From Bog-473 sp963763575 (GTDB lineage Bacteria > Actinomycetota > Acidimicrobiia > Acidimicrobiales > RAAP-2): 64,000 bases of DNA. The translations under genes were made by a program, and so were the position numbers. The notes under the pieces are model-generated. The model searched no databases. It worked only from the letters and a program-made list of their open reading frames with translations, and was not told the DNA's origin. Positions 9,945 through 18,258 of this stretch are shown here, piece by piece. Numbering within the stretch: position 1 is the stretch's first letter; each line of letters starts with the position of its first letter. The DNA lies in assembly GCA_963763575.1 (NCBI GenBank), contig CAVXPD010000021.1, positions 98,769 to 162,768 on the forward strand. The letters run 5' to 3'.

Positions 9945-10982
9945 TCACACCCAGCTTCGCAGTTTTTCGATCATTGCGACCGGGTCCGCTCCGACGGGGT
10001 TCACGTTGAGATGGGTGACACCCGCCTCGGCCAGCCCGGCGACGCGCTCCTTGATGTAGGACTCGGGGCCACAGAGCGACGTCGCTTCGAGCAGCTCGGC
10101 GGGCACCAGCGCCGCCGCCTCGGTCTTCTTCCCCAACAGATAGAGCTCCTGGATCTCCTCCGCCTCCTTCTCGAAGCCGTAGCGCCGGGCCAGCGTGTTG
10201 TAGAAGTTCTGGCCCTTGGCGCCCATACCGCCGATGTAGAGGGCCGCGGCGCCCCGGCCGAGCTCGCGGATCGGAGCCACCTCGTCCTCCTCACCGATGG
10301 CCAGGATGCCGCCGGCCGCGATCTGCAGCGGGCCGAGCGCGGCGTCGCGCTTGGCCGTGCCCTCCGCGAGCGACGGCCCGAAGACCTCCTTCGCCTTCTC
10401 GGGCATGAAGAAGATCGGGAGCCAGCCGTCCGCCACCTGGGCCGTCATGGCGACGTTCTTCTCCCCGAGCGCGGCGACCCAGATCGGGATGTTCGGGCGC
10501 ACGGGGTGGTTGATGATCTTGAGCGCCTTGCCCAGCCCCGTGCCCTGTCCCTCGGGCAGCGGGATGTGGTACGCCGGACCGTCGTGGGTGAGCGGCACCT
10601 CCCGGGCCCACACCTTGCGGCAGACGTCGATGATCTCGCGGGTGCGGGTGAGCGGGCGGTCGTAGGGTACGCCGTGGAAGCCCTCGATCACCTGCGGCCC
10701 CGACGCGCCGAGCCCGAGGACGGCGCGGCCGCCCGAGAGGGCGTCGAGGCCGGCGGCCGTCATCGCAATCAGCGTCGGCGTGCGGCTGTAGATGGGCAGG
10801 ATGGCGCTGCCGATCTCGACGCGCTCGGTCTTGGCGGCGAGGTAGCCCATGAAGGTGGGGGCGTCGAAGCTGTAGGCCTCGGCAACCCACACGGTGTCGA
10901 GGCCTACCTTCTCGAGCTCGCCGGCCTGCTTGGCCGACTGCTCGTGGCCTCCCGCATAGTTCAGGGTCATGGAGATTTTCAT
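9945..10982 (-). CDS. LLM-class, probably F420-dependent, oxidoreductase
   Basis: 345 residues from ATG 10982 (MKISMTLNYAGG). Luciferase-like monooxygenase TIM barrel: GLDTVWVAEAYSFDAPT, IGSAILPIYSRTP, LSGGRAVLGLGASGPQVIEGFHG and NIPIWVAALGEKN are typical of actinobacterial F420-dependent members; F420 rather than FMN is inferred from family. The product would be a cytosolic oxidoreductase. The gene is immediately followed by the amidohydrolase at 9943. Upstream is a 23-bp tandem repeat at 11028-11072, shared with the divergent PQQ-propeller gene. An extended start in the same frame at 11402 would run through that repeat and is rejected. Confidence 0.88.
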   Translation of the reverse strand: MKISMTLNYAGGHEQSAKQAGELEKVGLDTVWVAEAYSFDAPTFMGYLAAKTERVEIGSAILPIYSRTPTLIAMTAAGLDALSGGRAVLGLGASGPQVIEGFHGVPYDRPLTRTREIIDVCRKVWAREVPLTHDGPAYHIPLPEGQGTGLGKALKIINHPVRPNIPIWVAALGEKNVAMTAQVADGWLPIFFMPEKAKEVFGPSLAEGTAKRDAALGPLQIAAGGILAIGEEDEVAPIRELGRGAAALYIGGMGAKGQNFYNTLARRYGFEKEAEEIQELYLLGKKTEAAALVPAELLEATSLCGPESYIKERVAGLAEAGVTHLNVNPVGADPVAMIEKLRSWV

Positions 10983-11027
10983 GGGGGTAGCTTCGCGTAG
11001 GTGGCGGCCCGGGTGCCGTTGCGGCCG

Positions 11028-11072
11028 ATGCGCATGCTGCCCGCCAGCCAATGCGCATGCTGCCCGCCAGCC
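11028..11072. repeat. tandem repeat, 22 bases twice at 23-base period
   Basis: The 22-base block beginning ATGCGCATGCTG and ending CCGCCAGCC occurs at 11028-11049 and again at 11051-11072 with no mismatch. Each copy contains the palindrome ATGCGCAT. A degenerate third unit (GGTGCGC) may follow. It lies between divergent genes, so a duplicated operator or a slippage product is possible. Confidence 0.7.
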
Positions 11073-11231
11073 GGTGCGCCCGGTGCCGGGCGACCCGCCG
11101 AAGATCCCGTACCACAATGAGCGGACATCTCGTGCCAGACGCAGGTGACGGGCACCTTGGAGCAGAACAATACAATCGGGGTACCCTGTCTCATCTGCGC
11201 CGGGGCGGTGGCGCGCGAAAGAGGTGATCGC

Positions 11232-12683
11232 GTGCAGTTCGTGCCGAGGAGGGTGATGTTCGTTCCCGTGGCGGCCCTTGCGTTCTTCGGTGTGATCGGA
11301 GCCGTGCCGGCAGGTGTCGGGGCTAGCGCGGCCGCGCCCAACACCGCCCTCGCGATTCCTGCCAACGACAACTGGCCGATGTTCGGTCACGACGCGCTGC
11401 ACAGTGAGATCTCTTCCGACACGAAGCTGACCGCCACCAACGCGCCGGACCTGACCGAGCAGTGGAATGTCAACGTGAGCGGCGCTACCAAGACGAACTT
11501 CTCTATCTTCGCCTCACCGGTGGTGGCCTACGACGCGGCGCTCGGCGAGCCGGTCGTGTACGTCATCAGCAGCGACGGCAACCTCGACGCCATCGACGGC
11601 ACGCCCGGCCAGTCGCCCACGGTGATCTGGTCAACGCACGTCAAAGGATCGCTCGAGGCGACGCCGGCGGTATTCGACGGCACGGTGTACATCGGCACCA
11701 GCGCAGGCTTCGTCGAGGCCTTCAACGCCACCACCGGCGCCGTCGAGTGCGCGTTCGACCTGCCGGTGGTACCCCCTCAAACGAAGCCGGGGCGGGTGCT
11801 CTCCGCCCCCACTGTTGGGGTCGTGAACTCGAGCGGCCCCATGGTCTTCTTCGGCGATACGGGAACGGCCGAGCAGACAAACGCGGGGCACGCGTGGGCG
11901 GTGACGGGGGTGGGGAACACGGCGGGCGGTTGTCATAAGGTGTGGTCGTTCAACGGGTTTGGCAACAAGGGGACGGGCGACACCCGGACCGGCTCCTACT
12001 CGCAGCCCGGCCTGGTGGAAGACAGCCAAGGCAACTGGCTCGTGGTCTTCGGCAGCACCAATCCCGATGACGCGATCTACGCCGTCAACGCGCAGACCGG
12101 TGCCGAGGTCTGGCGGTTCCAGACCGCCATCACCGCATCGGACGAGGACGTCGGGGCGGGCCCGACCATTAGTCCGCCGGGGACCAACGGGGTCGCCGAC
12201 GGCGTCGTCTACGAGATCGGCAAGGACAAGATCCTGTATGCGCTGGACCTGCTGACCGGCAAGGAGCTGTGGTCGTTCGACTTCGCCACCGCCAACGGTG
12301 TCCAGTCCAACGCGGAATCCGTCCCCGCCCTGGACGGCCGCGTCCTCCTCGAGACTGAGGGCGGGTTCCTCTACGCGCTCAACGCCGTTACCGGCGCAGT
12401 CAAGTGGCAGTCGAGTACGTCCATCGGGGAGATCCTCGGGTCACCCAGCGTCTCAGGGCCGGACGGGAACCGGGTGGTGTTCATCGGATCCCTGACCGCC
12501 AACTTCGTCGCCTTCTCCGCCAAGAACGGGGCCGTCCTCTGGTCCACCACCCTGCCCACCGGAGGGGACTTCGTGGACTCGCCCATCTCGGACGGGGTCG
12601 TGTACACCGCGGGCACCACCACGCTCTATGCGTTCACCCCGGGCTCCACTGCGGGTACCAGTGGGAGCACCGGTGGCGGCTGA
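11232..12683 (+). CDS. secreted PQQ-type beta-propeller protein
   Basis: 483 residues. GTG 11232 has AGAGGTG upstream; the N-terminus is basic (VQFVPRR) then hydrophobic to about residue 36, ending in A-A-A, a plausible Sec signal peptide. The mature part contains repeated propeller blades of the PQQ_2/PQQ_3 type: NWPMFGHDALHS, repeated VVYVIS, VYIGTSAGFVEAFNATTGA, IYAVNAQTGAEVWRF, ILYALDLLTGKELWSF and FLYALNAVTGAVKW. It has blade W-motifs of BamB or quinoprotein type, but I see no vicinal disulphide or full set of dehydrogenase catalytic residues, so an outward-facing binding or scaffold role is as likely as an enzyme. The C-terminal TAGTSGSTGGG tail is low-complexity. The gene overlaps the next start. 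Confidence 0.82.
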   Translation: MQFVPRRVMFVPVAALAFFGVIGAVPAGVGASAAAPNTALAIPANDNWPMFGHDALHSEISSDTKLTATNAPDLTEQWNVNVSGATKTNFSIFASPVVAYDAALGEPVVYVISSDGNLDAIDGTPGQSPTVIWSTHVKGSLEATPAVFDGTVYIGTSAGFVEAFNATTGAVECAFDLPVVPPQTKPGRVLSAPTVGVVNSSGPMVFFGDTGTAEQTNAGHAWAVTGVGNTAGGCHKVWSFNGFGNKGTGDTRTGSYSQPGLVEDSQGNWLVVFGSTNPDDAIYAVNAQTGAEVWRFQTAITASDEDVGAGPTISPPGTNGVADGVVYEIGKDKILYALDLLTGKELWSFDFATANGVQSNAESVPALDGRVLLETEGGFLYALNAVTGAVKWQSSTSIGEILGSPSVSGPDGNRVVFIGSLTANFVAFSAKNGAVLWSTTLPTGGDFVDSPISDGVVYTAGTTTLYAFTPGSTAGTSGSTGGG

Positions 12684-13299
12684 GCCGCCCGTGGACGTCG
12701 TGCTCTTCGACCTGGGTGGCGTCCTGGTCGACCCCGGAGGCGTCGCGGAGATGCGGGAGCTGAGCGGCATCGACAGCGACGAGGAGCTGTGGCGGCGCTG
12801 GCTGTCGTGTCCGTGGGTACAGCGCTTCGAGGCCGGGCGCTGCACGGACGAGGAGTTCGCGGCGGGCGTGGTGGAGGACTGGGAGCTGGCGCTCTCGCCG
12901 GACGCGTTCCTGGCCGCGTTCGCGAGCTGGCACGGGGGCCCCTACCCGGGCTCGGACCAGTTGGTTGCCGAGGTGCACGAGGTGGCGTCGGTCGGGTACC
13001 TGAGCAACACGAACTCGGCGCAGTGGTCTGCGAATCTTGCCGGCTCCCCGCTCGTGGGTGGTTTCGACTTCGGCTTCGTGTCGTTCGAACTCGGACTCGT
13101 GAAGCCCGACCGTGCCATCTTCGAGGCAGTAGCGAGCCGCCTGCCGGTTTCCGCGGATGGGGTGGGGCGGGTGCTGTTCCTCGACGACAACCTGGTGAAC
13201 GTGGAGGGCGCTCGTGCGTCCGGCTTCGTGGCGCAGCACGTGCGCGGCGTGGACGAGGCGCGGCGGGCGTTGGTGGCGGAGGGCGTGCTGCCGGGCTGA
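12673..13299 (+). CDS. HAD-IA family hydrolase
   Basis: 208 residues from GTG 12673, which overlaps the previous stop by 11 bases; GGGAG lies upstream. Haloacid-dehalogenase fold: motif I is VVLFDLGGVLVD, so the second Asp is Gly as in the YihX/epoxide-hydrolase-N subgroup; motif II is YLSNTNS; motif III Lys is in LGLVKPDRAIFE; motif IV is VLFLDDNLVNVEGA. Likely a small-molecule phosphatase, cytosolic. Overlap with a secreted propeller gene suggests one transcript without an obvious functional link. Confidence 0.88.
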   Translation: MAAEPPVDVVLFDLGGVLVDPGGVAEMRELSGIDSDEELWRRWLSCPWVQRFEAGRCTDEEFAAGVVEDWELALSPDAFLAAFASWHGGPYPGSDQLVAEVHEVASVGYLSNTNSAQWSANLAGSPLVGGFDFGFVSFELGLVKPDRAIFEAVASRLPVSADGVGRVLFLDDNLVNVEGARASGFVAQHVRGVDEARRALVAEGVLPG

Positions 13300-13433
13300 G
13301 CGGCTCGGCCGAGCCGGCCGGGCACGAATGGTGGAGCCCGCCGGGAGGGCCCGGCGGCCGAAGCGGGCGGCCGTTCATCCCAAAAGGGCGGGCTCGATCG
13401 CCAACGGGCGCTCTCCGCGGTGCGTGTGCCAAC

Positions 13434-13862
13434 ATGCCGCCCATGGTCGCCGACGGTCCAATGCTGCGTCTCCTGCCGCGCCTGAGCGACGACGCCGCGT
13501 TCTACTGGACGTCGGGCGCGGACGGCGTGCTCCGCCTGCTGCGCTGCCACACGTGCGGATTCTTCATCCACCCGCCGGGCCCGGTCTGCCCGCGGTGCCT
13601 GTCACGTGACCTGGGGCCGGAGGAGGTGAGCGGGCGGGGACACGTCGAGACGTTCACCGTGAACTACCAGCAGTGGATCCCCGGCAGCGACCCCTACATC
13701 ATCGCCTGGGTCTCCATCGACGAGCAGCCCGACGTACGGCTGACGACGAACCTGGTCGGGATCGAGCCCGAGGACGTGCGCGTGGGGCTGCCCGTGCGCG
13801 TCGTGTTCGAGCACAACGACGACGTCTGGATCCCGCTCTTCACCCCCGAGGGCGCGTCGTGA
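13434..13862 (+). CDS. DUF35 OB-fold / zinc-ribbon protein
   Basis: 142 residues; ATG 13434 (a second ATG at 13443 is possible). N-terminal helix then a rubredoxin-like zinc ribbon: CHTCG and CPRC about 15 residues apart, followed by an acyl-CoA-associated OB fold (GRGHVETFTVNYQQW, VSIDEQPDVRLTTNLVG). This is the DUF35 family, which partners with thiolase-like proteins such as steroid retro-aldolases and acetyl-CoA-type enzymes. It overlaps the next gene, an SCP-x thiolase-like protein, by GTGA (13859-13862), so the two are almost certainly subunits of one complex. Confidence 0.88.
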   Translation: MPPMVADGPMLRLLPRLSDDAAFYWTSGADGVLRLLRCHTCGFFIHPPGPVCPRCLSRDLGPEEVSGRGHVETFTVNYQQWIPGSDPYIIAWVSIDEQPDVRLTTNLVGIEPEDVRVGLPVRVVFEHNDDVWIPLFTPEGAS

Positions 13863-15091
13863 GCCCCGCCGTGACGGAGGAGCCCCTCGAGCGGAGGGCC
13901 ATCATCTCGGGCATCGGGCAGTCCGAGATCGGGCGCCGGCTCGGGCGCTCGGACCTCGACCTCACCGTGGAGGCGGCCGAGGTCGCCATCGCCGACGCGG
14001 GGCTGACGCGGGACGACATCGACGGGCTCTCGACCTATCCCGGCATGGGGGCCGGGACCGGGGGCTTCGCCGGGCCGAGCAGCCCCGAGGTGCAGGACGC
14101 GATGGGGTTGTCGCTGAACTGGCACGACGGTGGCGGGGAGGGCGCGGGGCAGATGCGGGCGGTGATCTCGGCGGCGCTGGCGGTGGCGGCGGGCCTGGCG
14201 CGCCACGTCCTCGTGTACCGGACCGTGACCGAGGGGTCGGCGCAAGGCACGGGCGGCCGTCAGGGCATCGGGGGGTCCGGCGACGGCGGCGGCATGCCAC
14301 GGTTCGGCGGCTTCATGCAGTGGTCCCTCCCCTATGGCGCCGTGTCCGCGGCCAACTGGCTGGCCATGGTGGCACAGCGCCGCATGCACGAGTTCGGCCT
14401 CACCCGCGAGCAGCTCGGCGCCATCCCGATCAACAACCGGGCCAACGCGGGCCTGAACCCAAAGGCGATCTACCGGGACCCGATGACGATGGAGGACTAT
14501 CTCGCGGCGCGCATGATCACGACGCCTCTGTGTCTGTACGACTGCGACGCGCCGTGCGACGGTTCGACGGTCGTCATCGTGTCGCACCGCGACTTCGCCG
14601 CCGACCTGGACCACCCAGCCGTGCAGGTCAACGCGGTGGGGACCGCCTTGCGTGGCCGGCCGAGCTGGGACCAGTTCGACGACATGACGACGATGGCGGC
14701 GCGCGACGCCGGGGCCTCCATGTGGGAGCGGACGGAGCTGAAGCCGTCGGACGTGGATACGGCGCAGCTCTACGACGGGTTCTCCATCTTGGCGATCACT
14801 TGGATCGAAGCGCTCGGATTCTGCGGGCGCGGCGAGAGCGGCCCGTTCGTCGAGGGCGGTGGGGCGATTGCGCGGGACGGGCTCTTGCCGTTGAACACGG
14901 CCGGCGGCCAGCTCTCGGGCGGGCGCCTCCACGGCTTCGGCCTGATCCACGAGGCGTGCGTGCAGCTGCGCGGCGAGGGCGGGCGGCGCCAGGTCGTGCG
15001 GCCCGGCGGGCGCGACGTCGAGGTGGCGGCGGTGGCGAACGGCGGCGGGCCGATCGCCGGCGCCATGCTGCTGACGCGGGGGGTTCGCTAG
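13859..15091 (+). CDS. SCP-x-type thiolase-like protein (Ltp2-like lyase candidate)
   Basis: 410 residues from GTG 13859. Thiolase fold: AIISGIGQSEIGRR, VEAAEVAIADAGL, NNRANAGLNPKAIY, and the C-terminal NTAGGQLSGGRLHGFGLIHEA typical of SCP-x and lipid-transfer proteins. The nucleophilic Cys expected near residue 90 is absent: the segment reads NWHDGGGEGAGQM. A true thiolase is therefore unlikely. In the related Ltp2-ChsH2 DUF35 complex the enzyme is a retro-aldolase that removes a C3 unit from steroid side chains, and the partner here is also DUF35. Tyrosines in LYDCDAPC and QLYDGFS are catalytic candidates. The retro-aldolase assignment is inference; alternative is a non-catalytic carrier. 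Confidence 0.85.
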   Translation: MSPAVTEEPLERRAIISGIGQSEIGRRLGRSDLDLTVEAAEVAIADAGLTRDDIDGLSTYPGMGAGTGGFAGPSSPEVQDAMGLSLNWHDGGGEGAGQMRAVISAALAVAAGLARHVLVYRTVTEGSAQGTGGRQGIGGSGDGGGMPRFGGFMQWSLPYGAVSAANWLAMVAQRRMHEFGLTREQLGAIPINNRANAGLNPKAIYRDPMTMEDYLAARMITTPLCLYDCDAPCDGSTVVIVSHRDFAADLDHPAVQVNAVGTALRGRPSWDQFDDMTTMAARDAGASMWERTELKPSDVDTAQLYDGFSILAITWIEALGFCGRGESGPFVEGGGAIARDGLLPLNTAGGQLSGGRLHGFGLIHEACVQLRGEGGRRQVVRPGGRDVEVAAVANGGGPIAGAMLLTRGVR

Positions 15092-15427
15092 CTCGCCGAC
15101 CCGGACGTCACCCGGACGGACAACGACAGCAGGCTTCTCAGCTCTCCCGCGAGTCGCAGCTCGCGCACGCGTGCGATACCTAGAAAGAATCACTCCGAAC
15201 CGGCCGGGCACATGGGTCGATCGCGTGATGGGGTCGCCTCAACGCCCGGGTGAAGACGACGACCCGCGCGTGTCGAGCCAGATGGGTCAGTTGTGGCCGG
15301 TGAGTGGTTCGAGCCGGTCTGATGCCGTTCTTCTGGTCGAACGCAGTTGACACCGGGAATGCTTTGGTCTATTCGTCTCGGTGAAATGTGGGCGGTTTCA
15401 TACAGCTGCCCGGGATCGGGGGCAGAG
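15092..15427. other. intergenic region
   Basis: 336 bases with no convincing gene. It would hold the promoter of the DUF1214-like secreted protein. I saw no repeat or strong inverted repeat. Confidence 0.4.
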
Positions 15428-16828
15428 ATGCGTGTTCGTCGGATATTCGGTTCCGCTCTGGTCTTGGCGACGATCGGCGTCCTCGCGCCGCTCGCATCGA
15501 GTACGGCCTCCTCTGCCAATCCCACGCCAGTACAAGCGGCGTTCGCGTCGTTTCAATCGGCGGTTGCGACTGCCACGGCCAGCGCCCAGGCACAGCCCAA
15601 TGCTGCCGGTGCACAGAATCAGGAATTTGCAGCCGCATTCGTCCAGGAGCTCGCTCAATTCGACCTCGACAACCAGCTCTTGGCTCTCGACCCGGACAAC
15701 CCGATCCTCTATCGCAATCCAGATCCCTTTTCGGTTCCCGGCCTCGATCCCCCGAACCCTTCGGGGATCTGGAACCCCGACAACCTCAACTACATCGCGG
15801 TGATCTCTGGAGCTGGCACGTACCAGCTCAGCGGGATCCGCGGGAACTCTGTGGACCTGAGCTTTCAGGCGATCACCGGATTCCCCGGTGACGACACCAC
15901 AGGCACGCCCACGGCCACCCTCTCCCTCCCTCAGATAAGCGTGAACCCGAATGGGAGCTACACGATCAACATCGGGCAGGCAGCACAGAGTGGGAACTGG
16001 TTGCCCACTACGGCTCAGACGACGGTGCTGTCGATCCGCGAGACGTTCAACAATTGGGGGACGGCAGTGCCAGATCAACTGCATCTCGTCCGGGTCGACC
16101 AGACGGGCCCACCGCTGGTGCACCTTTCGTCGGATCAGATCGTGTCGGCACTGAACGCTGCGAGCGGGCAGGTCGTCGAAGAGAGCGCGTTCTGGGACGC
16201 GTACTGGACGGCTCTGCTCGCCCGGCTGCCGGCGAATTTCGTGATCCCAGCTTCTGCCACCGTCGGTGGACTGCCCACGCAGATTTCGTCCCTTGACCAC
16301 TTCGATCTCGCGCCGGGTCAGGCACTGGTCATCGACGTGCCCCCCGATCAGTACTCCGCCTATCAGGGCCTGGAGGTGGCGGACGTGTGGGGGCAGACGC
16401 TCCCGTACGCGACGCACGAGTCAAGCCTCAACGCATCGCAGGCGTACCTCGGCAGCGATGGGCTGTATCACTTCGTGATTTCGGCGACGGATCCCGGCGT
16501 ACCCAACTGGATCGATACTGACGGACACAGTGAGGGCTTCGTCTTCCTTCGCTGGCAGGCCAATACCGGCCCGTTCACGTCTGCCGACAACCCGACCGGG
16601 GGTCCTGTGTCCTTGTCAAACCTGGCGAGCGTGTTGCCAGGGGGGACACCGAAGGTCACTCCCGTTCAGCGAACGATCCAGCTCTTCCTTCGTGACCTCA
16701 GCGTCGCCAAGCGGGTCGTTCTCTCCTCGGATCCCGCGCGGCCGGTCCTCACGAACTACCTGGGCCAGATCGAGGTCCAGGTGGGATCCCTGGCCCTCCA
16801 CGCCATTTACCCACTGAACGTGCCGTAG
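15428..16828 (+). CDS. secreted DUF1214-domain protein
   Basis: 466 residues. ATG 15428 is preceded by GGGGGCAGAG and opens with MRVRRIFGSALVLATIGVLA then A-S-S-A-N, a convincing Sec signal peptide cut near residue 30. The C-terminal third carries the DUF1214 pattern: PDQYSAYQGLEVADVWGQ, VISATDPGVPNWIDT and EGFVFLRWQ. The family is often exported and linked to DUF1254, and its function is not known; none of its usual partners is adjacent. The gene is bounded by a secreted-protein context and the fossils at 16950-17260. Confidence 0.78.
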   Translation: MRVRRIFGSALVLATIGVLAPLASSTASSANPTPVQAAFASFQSAVATATASAQAQPNAAGAQNQEFAAAFVQELAQFDLDNQLLALDPDNPILYRNPDPFSVPGLDPPNPSGIWNPDNLNYIAVISGAGTYQLSGIRGNSVDLSFQAITGFPGDDTTGTPTATLSLPQISVNPNGSYTINIGQAAQSGNWLPTTAQTTVLSIRETFNNWGTAVPDQLHLVRVDQTGPPLVHLSSDQIVSALNAASGQVVEESAFWDAYWTALLARLPANFVIPASATVGGLPTQISSLDHFDLAPGQALVIDVPPDQYSAYQGLEVADVWGQTLPYATHESSLNASQAYLGSDGLYHFVISATDPGVPNWIDTDGHSEGFVFLRWQANTGPFTSADNPTGGPVSLSNLASVLPGGTPKVTPVQRTIQLFLRDLSVAKRVVLSSDPARPVLTNYLGQIEVQVGSLALHAIYPLNVP

Positions 16829-16949
16829 ACGAATCGAGGTGGACGTCTCGCTGTTTCGTTACGCCAGGGAGCTCGTGATTCCGGCTTTTGAGGAACGGCC
16901 AAGTTAACGGGCGTCGCATCGTCGCGAGGAAAGGAGCCCGGGGGTTGCT

Positions 16950-17042
16950 ATGGCTTTCGTCCAACTGATCGAGTTCCAAACCGACCGGATCGACGAGTTC
17001 AACGAGGTCGTTGACGAGTGGATTCGACAATCCGAGGCGTAG
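16950..17042 (+). pseudogene. truncated copy of the 97-residue protein encoded at 37989
   Basis: A 30-residue open frame (ATG 16950, stop 17040) begins MAFVQLIEFQTDRIDEF and stops after VVDEWIRQSEA. It shares the opening with the intact protein at 37989, which begins MAFVQIIEFRTSKVAEM and reaches VADEW at the same point. The intact protein is 97 residues, so only the first third survives. GGAAAGGAG lies upstream, so it may still be translated. Confidence 0.65.
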
Positions 17043-17098
17043 CCAGCTCCTTTGATCGTTGCCGAGCGCGTCGTCGAGGACTGGCTCGGAGTTCCTCC

Positions 17099-17260
17099 CC
17101 TGAGAATCTCAAGAGCGCAAAGCTGACGGGGGCCAACCTCGCCGGCACCACCGTCACCGTCGACACCAACTTCACCGGTGTTACGTGGAGTAATACCGCC
17201 TGTCCCGACGGTACGAACAGCAACAACGACGGCGGGACCTGTATAGCTCATCTGTCAGCG
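17099..17260 (+). pseudogene. remnant of a pentapeptide-repeat protein C-terminus
   Basis: In-frame translation reads NLKSAKLTGANLAGTTV and then VTWSNTACPDGTNSNNDG. The first half is A(D/N)LXX-type pentapeptide repeats and the second half is the characteristic CPDGTNS-GGTC end module of actinobacterial pentapeptide-repeat proteins. No start codon or upstream repeats remain, and the frame runs on past the expected end. It directly abuts the truncated 16950 fragment, so two gene remains are juxtaposed. Confidence 0.6.
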
Positions 17261-17322
17261 GTTGACGGTGCCGCTGCAGAGCACGGGAGCGGCTGGTCGT
17301 TCGGCGGACCTAGCGTGTTGTT

Positions 17323-18153
17323 ATGCGCTTCGCGTTCAAGACCTCGCCGCAGGATACGACCTGGACGGACATGCTCGCCGTGTGGAAGGTGGCCGACGAC
17401 ATCGACTTGTTCGAGTCGGGCTGGACCTTCGACCACTTCTATCCGATCTTTTCCGACAGCACCGGACCTTGCATGGAGGGCTGGATCACCCTGACGGCCC
17501 TGGCGCAGGCGACGACGCGCCTGCGCATGGGGACTCTCGTCACCGGCATCCATTATCGACACCCGGCGATTCTCGCCAACATGGCGACGACCCTCGACAT
17601 CCTTTCTGGCGGGCGTCTGGAACTCGGGATCGGGGCCGGGTGGAACGAGGAGGAGTCAGGGGCCTACGGGATCGAGTTGGGGACGCCGGCACAGCGCAGC
17701 GACCGCTTGGAGGAGGCTTGTGAAGTGATCGTCGGACTCTTGACGCAGGAGACGACGACCTTCAAGGGCCGGTACTACCAACTCAGCGAGGCACGCAACG
17801 AGCCCAAGCCGGTCCAGCGGCCCCACCCGCCGATCTGCATCGGCGGCAGCGGCGAGAGAAGGACGTTACGCACTGCGGCCCGATTTGCCCAGCACTGGAA
17901 CTTCGTGGGTGGCTCACCGGAGGAATTCGCCCGGAAGCGTGACGTCCTCTACGAGCACTGCGAGGAACTCGGACGCGATCCGAAAGAGATCTTGCTCTCG
18001 AGCCACCTCATATTCGCCGGCGACCCGAAGGCCACCGCCGAACAAGCCGCCGCCCTGGCCGAGGTCGGAGCCGGGCTGGGCATTGTCTACCTCCGACCGC
18101 CCCTGGATCCCGCGGTGCTCGAGCCGGTGGCCACCGCATTGCGGGAGCTCTGA
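17323..18153 (+). CDS. LLM-class, probably F420-dependent, oxidoreductase
   Basis: 276 residues, slightly short for the class but complete. Motifs: SGWTFDHFYPI, LRMGTLVTGIHYRHPAILA, DILSGGRLELGIGAGWNEEE, then PPICIGGSGERRTLRTAARFA and a C-terminal beta segment. TIM-barrel luciferase fold, TIGR03560-like, with F420 as the probable cofactor (family knowledge). Cytosolic. It shares only fold with the 9945 protein. It stands alone between fossil sequence and the esterase gene; substrate unknown. Confidence 0.87.
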   Translation: MRFAFKTSPQDTTWTDMLAVWKVADDIDLFESGWTFDHFYPIFSDSTGPCMEGWITLTALAQATTRLRMGTLVTGIHYRHPAILANMATTLDILSGGRLELGIGAGWNEEESGAYGIELGTPAQRSDRLEEACEVIVGLLTQETTTFKGRYYQLSEARNEPKPVQRPHPPICIGGSGERRTLRTAARFAQHWNFVGGSPEEFARKRDVLYEHCEELGRDPKEILLSSHLIFAGDPKATAEQAAALAEVGAGLGIVYLRPPLDPAVLEPVATALREL

Positions 18154-18258
18154 AGAAGCGGCGATTCCTCATCGAGGCCGAGCTCCGAGCCCGTCGCTGA
18201 TATCCGCAGGTTCACCTCACCCGGTCGCTCCCCGACGCCGGGTCACCCCTGCCGCACC

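Noticed and set aside
13859..15091. Classical acetyl-CoA acetyltransferase
   Set aside because: The nucleophilic Cys is missing at the expected site and the neighbour is DUF35, so a lyase or carrier role is more likely.
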